This document shows positions 9,089-15,230 of a stretch of DNA of 22,005 nucleotides, piece by piece. The stretch comes from a virus: positions 1 through 22,005 of IMG/VR virus record IMGVR_UViG_3300023198_000904. One strand, written 5' to 3'. Position numbers and translations under genes: made by a program. The notes under the pieces are model-generated. The model was not told the origin of the DNA and did no database searches. It was given only the letters and a program-made list of their open reading frames with translations. How positions within the stretch are numbered: position 1 is the first letter of the stretch; each line of letters opens with the position of its first letter.

Positions 9089-9438
9089 TATGCCTTGATT
9101 ATGAGTTTTACATAAGGAGTGGCTACTAAACCAACTGCATAGCCTTCCGGAGCTATGTCCATTTCTTCTACACCGCTTTTGTCAGTAAAGGCTGTTACTT
9201 GTCCTTGTGTGAACACCTTATCATGAGGCGCAATGTAATCGATACCATGCCCAACCTTGAGGACAGTCATAAATGCCTCTAGTTTGTCTACTTCATCCTG
9301 GAGAGCTTCATCTCCTTTGATGATCCCAGAATCTGTCGTCTCAGACGGAACCGGTACCGCTACAAGGATATAGTTTTCCATGGTTTCAATTTTCTCCAGA
9401 CCTGCAATGAGGTCGTCAATTTCTACTTTTGTTATCAT
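9088..9438 (-). CDS. GroES-like co-chaperonin candidate
   Basis: In this 116-residue protein, residues 21-47 (ENYILVAVPV, then ETTDSGIIKG) look like the first GroES strand followed by the mobile loop that contacts GroEL; in bacterial GroES this is 'vLVk..e.E.kT.GGIvl'. Residues 58-81 (TVLKVGHGIDYIAPHDKVFT) match the later 'G.V.AVG.G....vkvGD.V.f' strands, and the C-terminus (YVKLIIKA) resembles the final strand. Some phages encode GroES substitutes (T4 gp31) so host GroEL can fold the capsid protein, and this gene is in the head-gene operon. I see the pattern by eye only; overlap with both neighbours shows it is a real gene. Confidence 0.5.
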   Translation of the reverse strand: MITKVEIDDLIAGLEKIETMENYILVAVPVPSETTDSGIIKGDEALQDEVDKLEAFMTVLKVGHGIDYIAPHDKVFTQGQVTAFTDKSGVEEMDIAPEGYAVGLVATPYVKLIIKA

Positions 9439-9716
9439 GCTTTTCTGTTTTTAATTCGTTCTTTAGTTAATACGTACTGGAAGGAATAGGGAGATTCTTC
9501 GTTCTCACCTATTGGACTTCTGTTATTACAATTTTTATCTCTCTTGAGATATTCAACTCTCTCCATTATCTCGTTTAACCGGACAGTGAAGAGCATTCTT
9601 CTTTCTCCACTCATATCAGGATACTGCTTATGAAAGGATAAAATTCTTTTCGCTTTAGCCTTAAGGCTCCGCAACTCTACTTTATTAGCGGTACATATTC
9701 GTTTACTTACTCCCAT
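9435..9716 (-). CDS. Small basic protein of unknown function
   Basis: This 93-residue protein is helical and basic through residue 60 (VELRSLKAKAKRILSFHKQY), with a polar C-terminus ending KERIKNRKA. It contains two Cys, at residues 8 and about 63, but no zinc motif. It overlaps the downstream GroES-like gene by 4 bases (ATGA) and the upstream gene by 10, so it is part of the operon. No family recognised. Confidence 0.55.
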   Translation of the reverse strand: MGVSKRICTANKVELRSLKAKAKRILSFHKQYPDMSGERRMLFTVRLNEIMERVEYLKRDKNCNNRSPIGENEESPYSFQYVLTKERIKNRKA

Positions 9717-9946
9717 TTTAACATTGTTTTATGGCGTTCAATACTCTTTAAATTTTTTAACTCTTCGGCTGTTTCAATTATATAATCAAGTCTTTCATCA
9801 TACTCAAAAGGACGTCCAGGAATCATTTCCTCTTCAGGCCCGTAGTAAATGAAATCTGAGCAATGTAGTACTTTACCCTCTGGATTTCTAGGACCAACTC
9901 TCTCCCCACCACTATAATATACAAACCTGTATTTCTCTAGAGCCAT
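9707..9946 (-). CDS. Small protein, tandem paralogue B
   Basis: This 79-residue protein is clearly homologous to the gene just upstream (9937-10158). Both begin EKYRF(V/I)Y(Y/F)(S/T)G after one to three residues, then share LHC at the same relative place, an acidic YDE.LD block, an ET.E helix and a KSI..H C-terminus. This copy has an insertion (YYGPEEEMIPGRP) before the YDE block. The pattern suggests a small beta-then-helix domain of unknown role. It overlaps both neighbours by 10 bases. Confidence 0.6.
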   Translation of the reverse strand: MALEKYRFVYYSGGERVGPRNPEGKVLHCSDFIYYGPEEEMIPGRPFEYDERLDYIIETAEELKNLKSIERHKTMLKWE

Positions 9947-10158
9947 GCTGTTGTTTGATTTCCGTGTGATACGATTGATTTGATTGTGTTCATTTGCTCT
10001 TGAGTCTCTACTTGCAGATCCAACTGCTCGTCATATTCATAGTTAGCATTAGGATGAAAGATAGCATTTACACAATGTAGTTCCCGGGAACCTCTCCCAT
10101 TTTTAGGTTCTAGTATTGTAGCTTCTCCTGTGAAATAGATAAATCTATACTTTTCCAT
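9937..10158 (-). CDS. Small protein, tandem paralogue A
   Basis: This 73-residue protein is the upstream member of a tandem pair with 9707-9946. It shares EKYRFIYFTG, LHC, YDEQLD, VET and the C-terminal KSI.SH. The pair arose by duplication and has diverged to perhaps 40 percent identity by eye, while keeping both reading frames intact. It overlaps the nuclease gene by 14 bases and the paralogue by 10. No known family recognised. Confidence 0.6.
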   Translation of the reverse strand: MEKYRFIYFTGEATILEPKNGRGSRELHCVNAIFHPNANYEYDEQLDLQVETQEQMNTIKSIVSHGNQTTAWL

Positions 10159-10861
10159 TCTTCATAAAATTAAATAACATGAAATTTACAAACATTTTAA
10201 ATTTAGTATAAGGGACATTATACGGTACTTTTATCCCTGTTCTATCAATATGAACCATAGTCAAGGTTCCTATTTTATAACCTAGTTCCTCCAGCATCAA
10301 AGCGTAAAGTCCTAGTTGTATTCCTGCGTGATTGTAGTTGCAGTCCTGAAGTCCATGCAAGGGAGTCTTCATCATAGTCCATCCACCTTTCCTGGGGTTG
10401 TAAAATGATTTAAGATCTACTTTCTTGTACGTCTTATAATCAGTTATGTCAACTCTTCCATCGGTTACTACCACTTTATCTACCTGGCCTGCTATCATAT
10501 ACTTGTTAGACCATATGAGTAACTCGGGGTACTCTCCGTTCGGTAACTTCTCTAGAGACTCTAAAGACCTAATAGTATTAAAGTCTACCTGAAAGGATCC
10601 ATCTTTAAAAGCATCACAGGCTCTCACCTTATCTTCCTCTTCCTTATGAACTGCAGTCCCATGATCAGCTGCTTCTTTACCTATCTTCTCCCACTCGGCT
10701 ATCCAGCCAGCTGCATCCTTCTCAGGGTGCTTAAGGGCATAGGCTTTAGCTACCTTATCTCTATCAAAGGTCTTATAGTCCTTAATCACTGTAGTAACAG
10801 AGGTATAACAACTGCCATCCTTATTAGTGTACTTATGATCGTCTACTGTAAACTTTACCAT
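10145..10861 (-). CDS. PD-(D/E)XK nuclease, RecB/Cas4-like type
   Basis: This 238-residue protein shows the ordered motifs of RecB-like PD-(D/E)XK nucleases: GTAVHKEEE with His72 (motif I), Glu113, GQVD (125-128, catalytic Asp), ITDYKT (139-144, with the D-Y-K pair) and Q182..Y186 in QLGLYALMLEE. It should need Mg2+ and cut DNA, most likely as an exonuclease in recombination, replication or host DNA breakdown. There are no four-Cys iron-sulphur ligands, which separates it from true Cas4. Nucleases of this group are known in crAss-like phages. It overlaps the winged-helix gene upstream by 7 bases. Confidence 0.85.
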   Translation of the reverse strand: MVKFTVDDHKYTNKDGSCYTSVTTVIKDYKTFDRDKVAKAYALKHPEKDAAGWIAEWEKIGKEAADHGTAVHKEEEDKVRACDAFKDGSFQVDFNTIRSLESLEKLPNGEYPELLIWSNKYMIAGQVDKVVVTDGRVDITDYKTYKKVDLKSFYNPRKGGWTMMKTPLHGLQDCNYNHAGIQLGLYALMLEELGYKIGTLTMVHIDRTGIKVPYNVPYTKFKMFVNFMLFNFMKNGKV

Positions 10862-11142
10862 TCCAAATACTCTTTATTAATTTCGTAGACTCCTCTACTT
10901 GTATTACTTATAAATCCCAGCTTATTTAGCTGTCCTATCGCATACTTAACTGTAGATACAGACATCTGCCATCTCCAGGCTACTGCTGCTATAGTATCTT
11001 TATTCGAATACCAGATAGCCTCCTCAGTACAACTAGATACTAAAGCTACAAACACTCTAATCAAAGACATCTGGTTTAACTCCGGGAACACCTTGTCCCA
11101 AAGTATTAATCTGTTTCTATAATTGCTTTCATAAATTATCAT
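10855..11142 (-). CDS. Winged-helix DNA-binding protein
   Basis: In this 95-residue protein, residues 47-79 (KDTIAAVAWRWQMSVSTVKY, then AIGQLNKLGFI) form a good helix-turn-helix. SRGVYEINKEYLEW provides the wing and final strand. The N-terminal 45 residues are helical. It resembles small replication-initiator or repressor-type winged helices more than enzymes. Target unknown. It overlaps its neighbours by 4 (ATGA) and 7 bases, so it is co-transcribed with the nuclease. Confidence 0.6.
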   Translation of the reverse strand: MIIYESNYRNRLILWDKVFPELNQMSLIRVFVALVSSCTEEAIWYSNKDTIAAVAWRWQMSVSTVKYAIGQLNKLGFISNTSRGVYEINKEYLEW

Positions 11143-11591
11143 AATGTAAGTTCTTTTTCTATTGATGCAATCCAGTTACTTTCCTCATACTCCCCATCTT
11201 CCAACGCTTCAATCTCTAGATCATGCTCTCTATTCTCTTCCAACCTCAGCATACTCATACGCATATTAGTACCCAGGAACTTCCCTTCATAATGAAAGGT
11301 TGTATACCCTCTAACCCAAATCGTCAGTTTAAACTCCTCTTCACTATCTATTTCAGTAAAAGGAATTCTAACATCTCCACAATGGTCAGACCTGAAGGTG
11401 TAGGAATAAAGAAGGCTACCAGGATCTAACTGGTCTCCATCTCTTAAATTCTTAGAAGTACTTAAAGGTTTCTTAGTAAGTAGGGTAATACTATTGTCGT
11501 ATATCGGTATATCGGAGATGTGTAACTCTAACCTCCTACGACCTCGGGTATTCCCATACAATCCTTGTTCTACTGCTTGTTCTGATGTCAT
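11139..11591 (-). CDS. Protein of unknown function
   Basis: This 150-residue protein has a beta-rich core (YSYTFRSDHCGDVRIPFTEI, then FKLTIWVRGYTTFHYEGKF), suggesting a small beta barrel. The C-terminus is acidic (HDLEIEALEDGEYEESNW). There are no membrane or catalytic motifs. It is coupled at both ends, sharing a base with the zinc-ribbon stop and ATGA with the next gene. No family recognised. Confidence 0.55.
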   Translation of the reverse strand: MTSEQAVEQGLYGNTRGRRRLELHISDIPIYDNSITLLTKKPLSTSKNLRDGDQLDPGSLLYSYTFRSDHCGDVRIPFTEIDSEEEFKLTIWVRGYTTFHYEGKFLGTNMRMSMLRLEENREHDLEIEALEDGEYEESNWIASIEKELTL

Positions 11592-11809
11592 TATTTATCT
11601 TCTTTAAAAGGTTCACAGTTTGGGCAAGTCTTGAGATCAGGACGAACACCCAGTCCGCAGTTAGGACATTTCCACCCGGTACCCAGGAATCCAGACTTAG
11701 GTTCACACCTACAAACCTTTGGTTGATAAGTAGTGGGGAAGTACAAAGGAGTTAAATCCCCCTTATACCCTCCGCACTTGTCGCAATACTCATATTTATG
11801 CTTAGTCAT
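11591..11809 (-). CDS. Double zinc-ribbon protein
   Basis: This 72-residue protein has eight Cys in four pairs: C9/C12 (CDKCGG), C33/C35 (CRC), C48/C51 (CPNCG) and C62/C65 (CPNC). These can bind two zinc ions as two rubredoxin-like knuckle pairs. Such small zinc ribbons often bind nucleic acids or proteins in transcription complexes. It is second in the minus-strand unit, so an early regulatory role is plausible but unproven. It starts 27 bases after the first gene. Confidence 0.6.
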   Translation of the reverse strand: MTKHKYEYCDKCGGYKGDLTPLYFPTTYQPKVCRCEPKSGFLGTGWKCPNCGLGVRPDLKTCPNCEPFKEDK

Positions 11810-11836
11810 TTTGAGTAAATTTAAAAACTCAACACC

Positions 11837-12070
11837 TTATATCTTCTTTGGCAATGGGAATTTGGTGTTGAGTTCGATAGCTTGTACATTTCCCGGATAC
11901 TTAGGGGAACACATACTAATAATAATTGCTTCTTCTCCACTTTCAAATCTGATAACATCATTCACTTTATATTGAACAATACCGCCACCCATGAAAATGT
12001 TAAAAATGGCCTTTGGTCTAAAAATTCTGTAGTACCAAAGTCTAAACCAGTTTTTGAGTTTTTGTTTCAT
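11837..12070 (-). CDS. Small basic N-terminal, beta-rich C-terminal protein; first gene of the minus-strand unit
   Basis: This 77-residue protein has a strongly basic aromatic N-terminal helix (MKQKLKNWFRLWYYRIFRPK) that could lie on a membrane or nucleic acid. The small beta domain (VQYKVNDVIRFESGEEAIII, then CSPKYPGNVQAIELN) is of the kind seen in SH3-like or YopX-like folds. It lies about 34 bases downstream of a good Bacteroidota promoter. Function unknown. Confidence 0.5.
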   Translation of the reverse strand: MKQKLKNWFRLWYYRIFRPKAIFNIFMGGGIVQYKVNDVIRFESGEEAIIISMCSPKYPGNVQAIELNTKFPLPKKI

Positions 12071-12103
12071 CTTTTGTTAGTTGAAGTACATTCTTTTGTA
12101 CTA

Positions 12104-12133
12104 CAAATATAATACATTATACTAACTATGCAA
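12104..12133 (-). promoter_or_regulatory. Bacteroidota-type promoter for the minus-strand unit
   Basis: Read on the minus strand: TTG (12133-12131), exactly 19 bases, then TATATTTG (12111-12104). This matches the TTTG...TAnnTTTG -33/-7 arrangement of the Bacteroidota primary sigma factor. The start of transcription would be near 12097, about 27 bases before the first ATG (12070). It is the best promoter match I found and probably drives the 12-kb unit. Confidence 0.65.
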
Positions 12134-12311
12134 GGAATTATAACAAATATTTACTAAATTTGTTACGAAGGTCGTGGTTAAAGTCCTCTGTAATTGAATG
12201 GGATTACCTGCGCTTTGCTGTAGTAGCAGTTTGGTTCTACCCTTGAAACTCCCTTCTTTCTGTAAACCTATACCTTTACTTTTATACATATATGTAAACT
12301 TATAACCTGAC

Positions 12312-12346
<35 letters not shown>

Positions 12347-12422
12347 GTATATAATAACTATAATTTCTGGAGAATAAGTACTTTTTATACTAGTACGTGT
12401 ATAAACTGTAAATAATTTATTG

Positions 12423-12430
12423 TACCTTTG
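12423..12430 (+). promoter_or_regulatory. Candidate -7 box (TACCTTTG) for the plus-strand unit
   Basis: TACCTTTG matches TAnnTTTG and lies 20 bases before the ATG at 12450. No TTG is at the expected -33 place (around 12401), so it may need an activator, perhaps a phage protein. Confidence 0.45.
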
Positions 12431-12449
12431 AGGTTAAACCCCTTAAGAT

Positions 12450-12908
12450 ATGCTCGTAACATTCCCCGATAAGATAGCACGACAAAATGGCGCTTCTAAA
12501 AACAGCGTTGACGTCCTTCCCAATGATATAAACGAATTAAAAAAAGTTATAAACACTAATGCTTTATCTGCTCCAGTACCTATTGGAGGTGTCTTCACTA
12601 GTACTGATACAACAGAACCTACTACTTATTTACTACCGGTAGATTATACTACAATAGTTATAGAGGCAGGATCACAAATTAATATTCTTAGTGTTGAACT
12701 TCACGCAGATGCTGCACCAAATACAATAATAAGAATAGTGGCGCCAGCTACAGGTGCTAATGTTAGTGCAGGAGCCGGTGGAACAATTAATGGAGGAGGA
12801 ACTACACTTGCAATAACTGCTGGTCATGTAGTAACACTTATAAAAATTGCTGCTACTAATACCTGGGTAGGATCTTCTGTAGCTAAGTCTACTTTAACTG
12901 CTGGATAA
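12450..12908 (+). CDS. Beta-rich virion-type protein (head fibre, decoration or tail-adaptor like)
   Basis: This 152-residue protein has an N-terminal polar helix segment (DVLPNDINELKKVINTNA, about 21-38) of the sort that anchors phage fibres and adaptors. It is followed by Thr/Val/Ala/Gly-rich beta strands (TTIVIEAGSQINILSVELHA, then GGTINGGGTTLAITAGHVVT). The last part ends TWVGSS, a pattern common in distal beta domains of phage virion proteins. No enzyme motif. It stands alone, with a promoter box before it and a terminator formed over its stop codon, so it is a single-gene unit facing away from the other head genes. Head-fibre or decoration protein is a reasonable guess, not a proven call. 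Confidence 0.6.
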   Translation: MLVTFPDKIARQNGASKNSVDVLPNDINELKKVINTNALSAPVPIGGVFTSTDTTEPTTYLLPVDYTTIVIEAGSQINILSVELHADAAPNTIIRIVAPATGANVSAGAGGTINGGGTTLAITAGHVVTLIKIAATNTWVGSSVAKSTLTAG

Positions 12909-12924
12909 AATATATCCAGTTTTT
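12901..12924 (+). terminator. Intrinsic terminator overlapping the stop codon
   Basis: CTGGATA pairs perfectly with TATCCAG (7 bp, loop AAATA), followed by TTTTT at 12920-12924. The TAA stop of the gene at 12450 (12906-12908) lies inside the hairpin, so a ribosome finishing the gene would cover the stem. Confidence 0.8.
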
Positions 12925-12945
12925 ACATACGTGTATAATCTAGGT

Positions 12946-13122
12946 TGTCGCAAATTGTTACAATATGTGCGACATGAATGTCCAGTTAATTCTAGTAAAA
13001 ACTGGACACAGTGTCTATGTAACTGTCTATGTCTCCTATCCTTACAAGCCAACACCCCTGCGCTTATTTTACTCAGGGTGCGCTCACTTTTCTCAGAGGT
13101 TCTATTTAGGGTTTAGAACTCT
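12946..13122 (+). other. Gene-free block with four consecutive hairpins
   Basis: Hairpins in order are: TGTCGCA/TGCGACA (12946-12974, with inner ATTG/CAAT); TGTCCAGT/ACTGGACA (12979-13008); CACC(c)CTG/CAGGGTG (13053-13080, overlapping an alternative GCGC stem); and AGAG(g)TTCTA/TAGAACTCT (13095-13122). A 9-bp direct repeat TGTCTATGT occurs at 13012 and 13024. A T-rich tract (13131-13152) follows. This reads as a structured RNA or stacked processing signals between a terminator and the next gene. I see no convincing gene in 12909-13269. Confidence 0.55.
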
Positions 13123-13269
13123 AGAGGGGTCTTATTTTATTTTTATTTTTTTTGAACCTATAAAAATATTTGTCAGAGTATGACTATAGGTGTGATATAA
13201 CGAATCTCCCCCTCTTAAGTTCGCAGTCTGGGTACCCCCCCATAGGTTTTTCCCGACTGCTCTTAGATT

Positions 13270-13515
13270 ATGGATGATTCTAAATCTATTATCTCTTATT
13301 CGCTTACAGTAAGTGAATTGAAGGGACGTGCTGACTCTGACGAAATTAGAGTGTTGAATGCTGGTAACGGAGACTTTTGGGTCTGTGGTGCCGAGCAAGG
13401 GCCAGTAGCAAAGAAGTACGACAACTCTAAGGAGGCACAATTTGCCGTCTTTGATGATGGTACTGCTGTCCTCTGCAACGTTGGTGATGGTGCTAAGCTG
13501 AAGTTCACCCTTTAG
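13270..13515 (+). CDS. Small beta-rich protein of unknown function
   Basis: This 81-residue protein begins MDDSKSIISYSLTVSELKGR and continues with alternating beta strands (GDFWVCGAEQGPVAKKYD, then EAQFAVFDDGTAVLCNVGDG), ending LKFTL. Composition and codon choice (GGT, CTC, GCC) are richer in G and C than the surrounding AT-rich DNA, which suggests high expression or separate origin. An overlapping open frame on the other strand is an antisense shadow of this one. Leader TTAGATT shows no Shine-Dalgarno. Family not recognised. Confidence 0.6.
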   Translation: MDDSKSIISYSLTVSELKGRADSDEIRVLNAGNGDFWVCGAEQGPVAKKYDNSKEAQFAVFDDGTAVLCNVGDGAKLKFTL

Positions 13516-13532
13516 AGCACTGTCATGGTTAC

Positions 13533-13559
13533 GCCCCCTCACCCACTTGAGCAGGGGGC
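13533..13559 (+). other. GC-rich hairpin after the 81-residue gene
   Basis: GCCCCCT pairs with AGGGGGC (7 bp) around a 13-nt loop. An alternative inner TCA/TGA pairing is possible. No T tract follows, so it is not a simple terminator; it may stabilise the upstream message or separate it from the micro-gene downstream. Confidence 0.6.
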
Positions 13560-13583
13560 ACCACCTATGTAACCACTACTGGT

Positions 13584-13649
13584 ATGCGTAAGGTTCTTAT
13601 TGACGGTCGTTGGTTTGACCCAGTTACAGGCGTAATGCTTGTGGACTGA
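13584..13649 (+). CDS. 21-residue micro-gene, MRKVLIDGRWFDPVTG type
   Basis: The frame ATG to TGA encodes 21 residues, MRKVLIDGRWFDPVTG followed by VMLVD. The composition (Trp, Asp-Pro, Gly turns, balanced hydrophobics) looks like a folded peptide, not random translation, and G/C-rich codons continue the style of the 81-residue gene. It lies between two strong hairpins. It may be a real micro-protein or the remnant of a longer beta-hairpin domain. Confidence 0.4.
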   Translation: MRKVLIDGRWFDPVTGVMLVD

Positions 13650-13668
13650 GTAAGCCCACTCCAACTCG

Positions 13669-13692
13669 CAGGTGCACTTCGTGTGGCACCTG
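13669..13692 (+). other. Strong hairpin after the micro-gene
   Basis: CAGGTGC pairs with GCACCTG (7 bp), with CAC/GTG able to pair further inside around TTC. It has no T tract and precedes the 21-bp tandem repeat. Confidence 0.6.
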
Positions 13693-13698
13693 TTAGAT

Positions 13699-13740
13699 TT
13701 GCCCACAGCTGTATATAGTTTGCCCACAGTCGTATATAGT
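13699..13740 (+). repeat. Two tandem 21-bp repeats
   Basis: TTGCCCACAGCTGTATATAG plus T (13699-13719) is followed immediately by TTGCCCACAGTCGTATATAG plus T (13720-13740). The copies differ only by CT against TC in the middle. Each contains CCCACAG and TATATAG. They lie just before the block of structured RNAs, so a protein-binding operator or a doubled promoter element is possible. Confidence 0.85.
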
Positions 13741-13752
13741 TAAATTAAAGAC

Positions 13753-13815
13753 ATTAACACTTAGAGGTAGGATGGTAAGGAGAGGTAACATAATGGTTGC
13801 ACGCTAAGTGTTGAT
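13753..13815 (+). ncRNA. Structured RNA candidate with 12-bp closing stem
   Basis: ATTAACACTTAG pairs with CTAAGTGTTGAT (12 pairs, one T-G wobble, nine central pairs perfect) around a purine-rich 39-nt loop (AGGTAGGATGGTAAGG first). Located directly after the 21-bp repeats. It does not match a family I know. Confidence 0.45.
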
Positions 13816-13926
13816 TTAAAAACATCGATAGGTCGTTCTATACCTACATAAATAGGACTAAGGTATCATTAAAGTTGTTCAGGTGATACTGGAGAGAACT
13901 GTGCTACGTTCTAATACACACTCTTT

Positions 13927-14048
13927 TATCAACTAGCACTAGGTAAAAGGAGAACATCTATAGGCACTTTATAAAGAACTGCGACCCGGTAGAAGAGAAT
14001 GCCCTCTGCATTCTACCATTAAGGTATTAAGTCTCATGCTAGTTGATA
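13927..14048 (+). ncRNA. Structured RNA candidate with perfect 12-bp closing stem
   Basis: TATCAACTAGCA (13927-13938) is perfectly complementary to TGCTAGTTGATA (14037-14048). Inside, GGTAGAA (13988-13994) pairs with TTCTACC (14011-14017), or alternatively GAATGC with GCATTC around CCTCT. A perfect 12-bp match at this spacing is unlikely by chance in a block this size. The 3' strand could also refold locally (GCTA/TAGC), giving a switch-like alternative. Confidence 0.5.
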
Positions 14049-14074
14049 GCAAGTATGAGCTGAATAGTAAGAAG

Positions 14075-14132
14075 AAGTGAAGTCTATAGTCATCTAAGGT
14101 GATAGTTAGTATGTTCTATAGACTTTGCACTT
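14075..14132 (+). ncRNA. Structured RNA candidate, long hairpin
   Basis: AAGTG, one unpaired base, then AGTCTATAG pairs with CTATAGACT, three unpaired bases, then CACTT: 14 pairs with a small internal loop. The apical part TCATC/GGTGA can form an inner hairpin. It is followed by CTTTTTAGG. Lies 170 bases before the next gene. Confidence 0.45.
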
Positions 14133-14300
14133 ACTTTTTAGGTTGAGAAGACTGAGAGAGAGCCGTGGCCACATTGAAAGTAGCCTAAATCTCATATCCT
14201 CAAATACCTCAATTGCCCAAAGTAGTATATGTATAGCTCTAAAGAGCAATCACTATTCAGAAGGACTGAGTAGATATTCAATCAAATAACACTTCGTAAG

Positions 14301-14696
14301 ATGAGACAACTCACCATTAAGGAAGCATACAAGATCATTGATAAGATATGTAAGCTAGACATTACTCTTGAGGATATAGGCTTTCTAGAGACTAATGAGT
14401 TTAGGAAAGAACTCTCCTTGAAGATAGGTAACCTTCATGATCTCTTAGTAAGCCTTGAGGCTGAAAAAGCTAAGAAACCCAAGCCTAAGCCTGGTGTACC
14501 ATTGTGGTATGATATGAAACTTAAGAGGTACATGAAGTTAACAGACATGCACACTTATCACTTACTCAATGCTAAAAGAGCAATGAAGTATAGTAACAAC
14601 CCAATGGTTGATCATATTAACAATGAGTTAGAGTCTAGACATCCAAACTTACCTAACCTGGATGGTGCTCCAAATCTCTTATCACGTCGTGTTTAA
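14301..14696 (+). CDS. Helical basic protein of unknown function
   Basis: This 131-residue protein is helical at the N-terminus (MRQLTIKEAYKIIDKICKLD). A Lys/Pro linker follows (AKKPKPKPGVPLW, about 56-68), then a helical C-terminal part rich in His and Asn (MHTYHLLNAKRAMKYSNNPM). No known motif. It is the first gene of a run of small coupled genes and follows the structured block, so that block may be its long leader. Confidence 0.6.
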   Translation: MRQLTIKEAYKIIDKICKLDITLEDIGFLETNEFRKELSLKIGNLHDLLVSLEAEKAKKPKPKPGVPLWYDMKLKRYMKLTDMHTYHLLNAKRAMKYSNNPMVDHINNELESRHPNLPNLDGAPNLLSRRV

Positions 14697-14707
14697 ATAA
14701 CATACAC

Positions 14708-14905
14708 ATGAAACATGTTTACATTGTTATGGTATATTCAGACACTGGTACTGTATGTTCAGATCATAACATCGACAAGCTATTAATAATAGCTGACTCA
14801 TTAGGTTATCTTGACATGAGACTTAAAGAATACTATGGTAAGGCAACTTACTGTGTTAAGTCAATAGAGTTAGATGACTCATTTGATATCGTCCTCTATC
14901 CATGA
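14708..14905 (+). CDS. Small protein of unknown function
   Basis: This 65-residue protein begins with a beta strand (KHVYIVMVYSDTGTVCSD), then a helix (IDKLLIIADSLG) and a second strand segment (YCVKSIELDDSFDIVLY). The compact alpha/beta pattern looks like a folded domain. It is 11 bases after the previous gene and overlaps the next as ATGATG. Confidence 0.55.
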   Translation: MKHVYIVMVYSDTGTVCSDHNIDKLLIIADSLGYLDMRLKEYYGKATYCVKSIELDDSFDIVLYP

Positions 14906-15129
14906 TGAGTACTGATGAGAGTACGATTCATGGACAGTTGATTACCATTAAGTATATCAATGGTAAAATAAGTAGCTATTGGTTTGGAGAATCAGAACCA
15001 TATCACTTGTTCCTCAGTTTATGTGAGGGTGAAGTGTTAAGTGTAAGTGATTGCACTTTAAGGGAGTATCGTGTTCGCATGAATCCCGATAAGCAATGGA
15101 TTACAGACACATTAAATAATAGAAACTAA
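14902..15129 (+). CDS. Small protein of unknown function
   Basis: This 75-residue protein is beta-rich (HGQLITIKYINGKISSYWFG) with a basic C-terminus (LREYRVRMNPDKQWITDTLN). The start overlaps the previous stop by 4 bases, and its TAA shares a base with the next ATG, so it belongs to a tight cluster. MM at the start leaves two possible initiation codons. Confidence 0.55.
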   Translation: MMSTDESTIHGQLITIKYINGKISSYWFGESEPYHLFLSLCEGEVLSVSDCTLREYRVRMNPDKQWITDTLNNRN

Positions 15130-15230
15130 TGAAGAAAGTAAATTGGATTAATGTAGTAATAGGCACATGGTTTACACTTGTAGTCATATTATGCATTACA
15201 CTCGCAGCTCATGCTTATTTAACTGTATGA
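15129..15230 (+). CDS. 33-residue single-pass membrane peptide
   Basis: TAATG overlap with the preceding gene. The peptide is MKKVNWINVVIGTWFTLVV followed by ILCITLAAHAYLTV, one membrane-spanning helix of about 22 residues after a short basic N-terminus. Such phage peptides may be holin- or lysis-regulator-like, or modulate host envelope proteins. The precise overlap with both neighbours is the main support. Confidence 0.5.
   Translation: MKKVNWINVVIGTWFTLVVILCITLAAHAYLTV

Larger units (their letters stand above)
13650..14300 (+). other. 650-base gene-free block dense in inverted repeats
   Basis: Beyond the elements listed separately, this block holds smaller hairpins: TAGGT/ACCTA near 13832-13850, GTATCA/TGATAC near 13864-13892, AGAAC/GTTCT near 13895-13914, a GTGGCCAC palindrome near 14164, and TTTAGG/CCTAAA near 14138-14190. 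All potential genes are very short. I read the block as a series of structured RNAs transcribed rightward. No normal tRNA is found in it. Confidence 0.5.

Noticed and set aside
12190-12255. Possible tRNA or small RNA around GGTTCTACCC
   Set aside because: The putative T-loop has T instead of a purine at the key position and no acceptor partner exists; only short stems remain.
12931-13183. Two overlapping plus-strand open frames of 61 and 72 codons
   Set aside because: They run straight through the four hairpins and the T-rich tract, have poor coding character and no plausible leader.
13132-13542. Minus-strand frame of 136 codons
   Set aside because: It is antisense to the more convincing 81-residue gene and crosses the T-rich tract; composition is not protein-like.
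13650-14300. Normal tRNA genes
   Set aside because: No GTTCRANNC T-arm with matching acceptor is present in the block.
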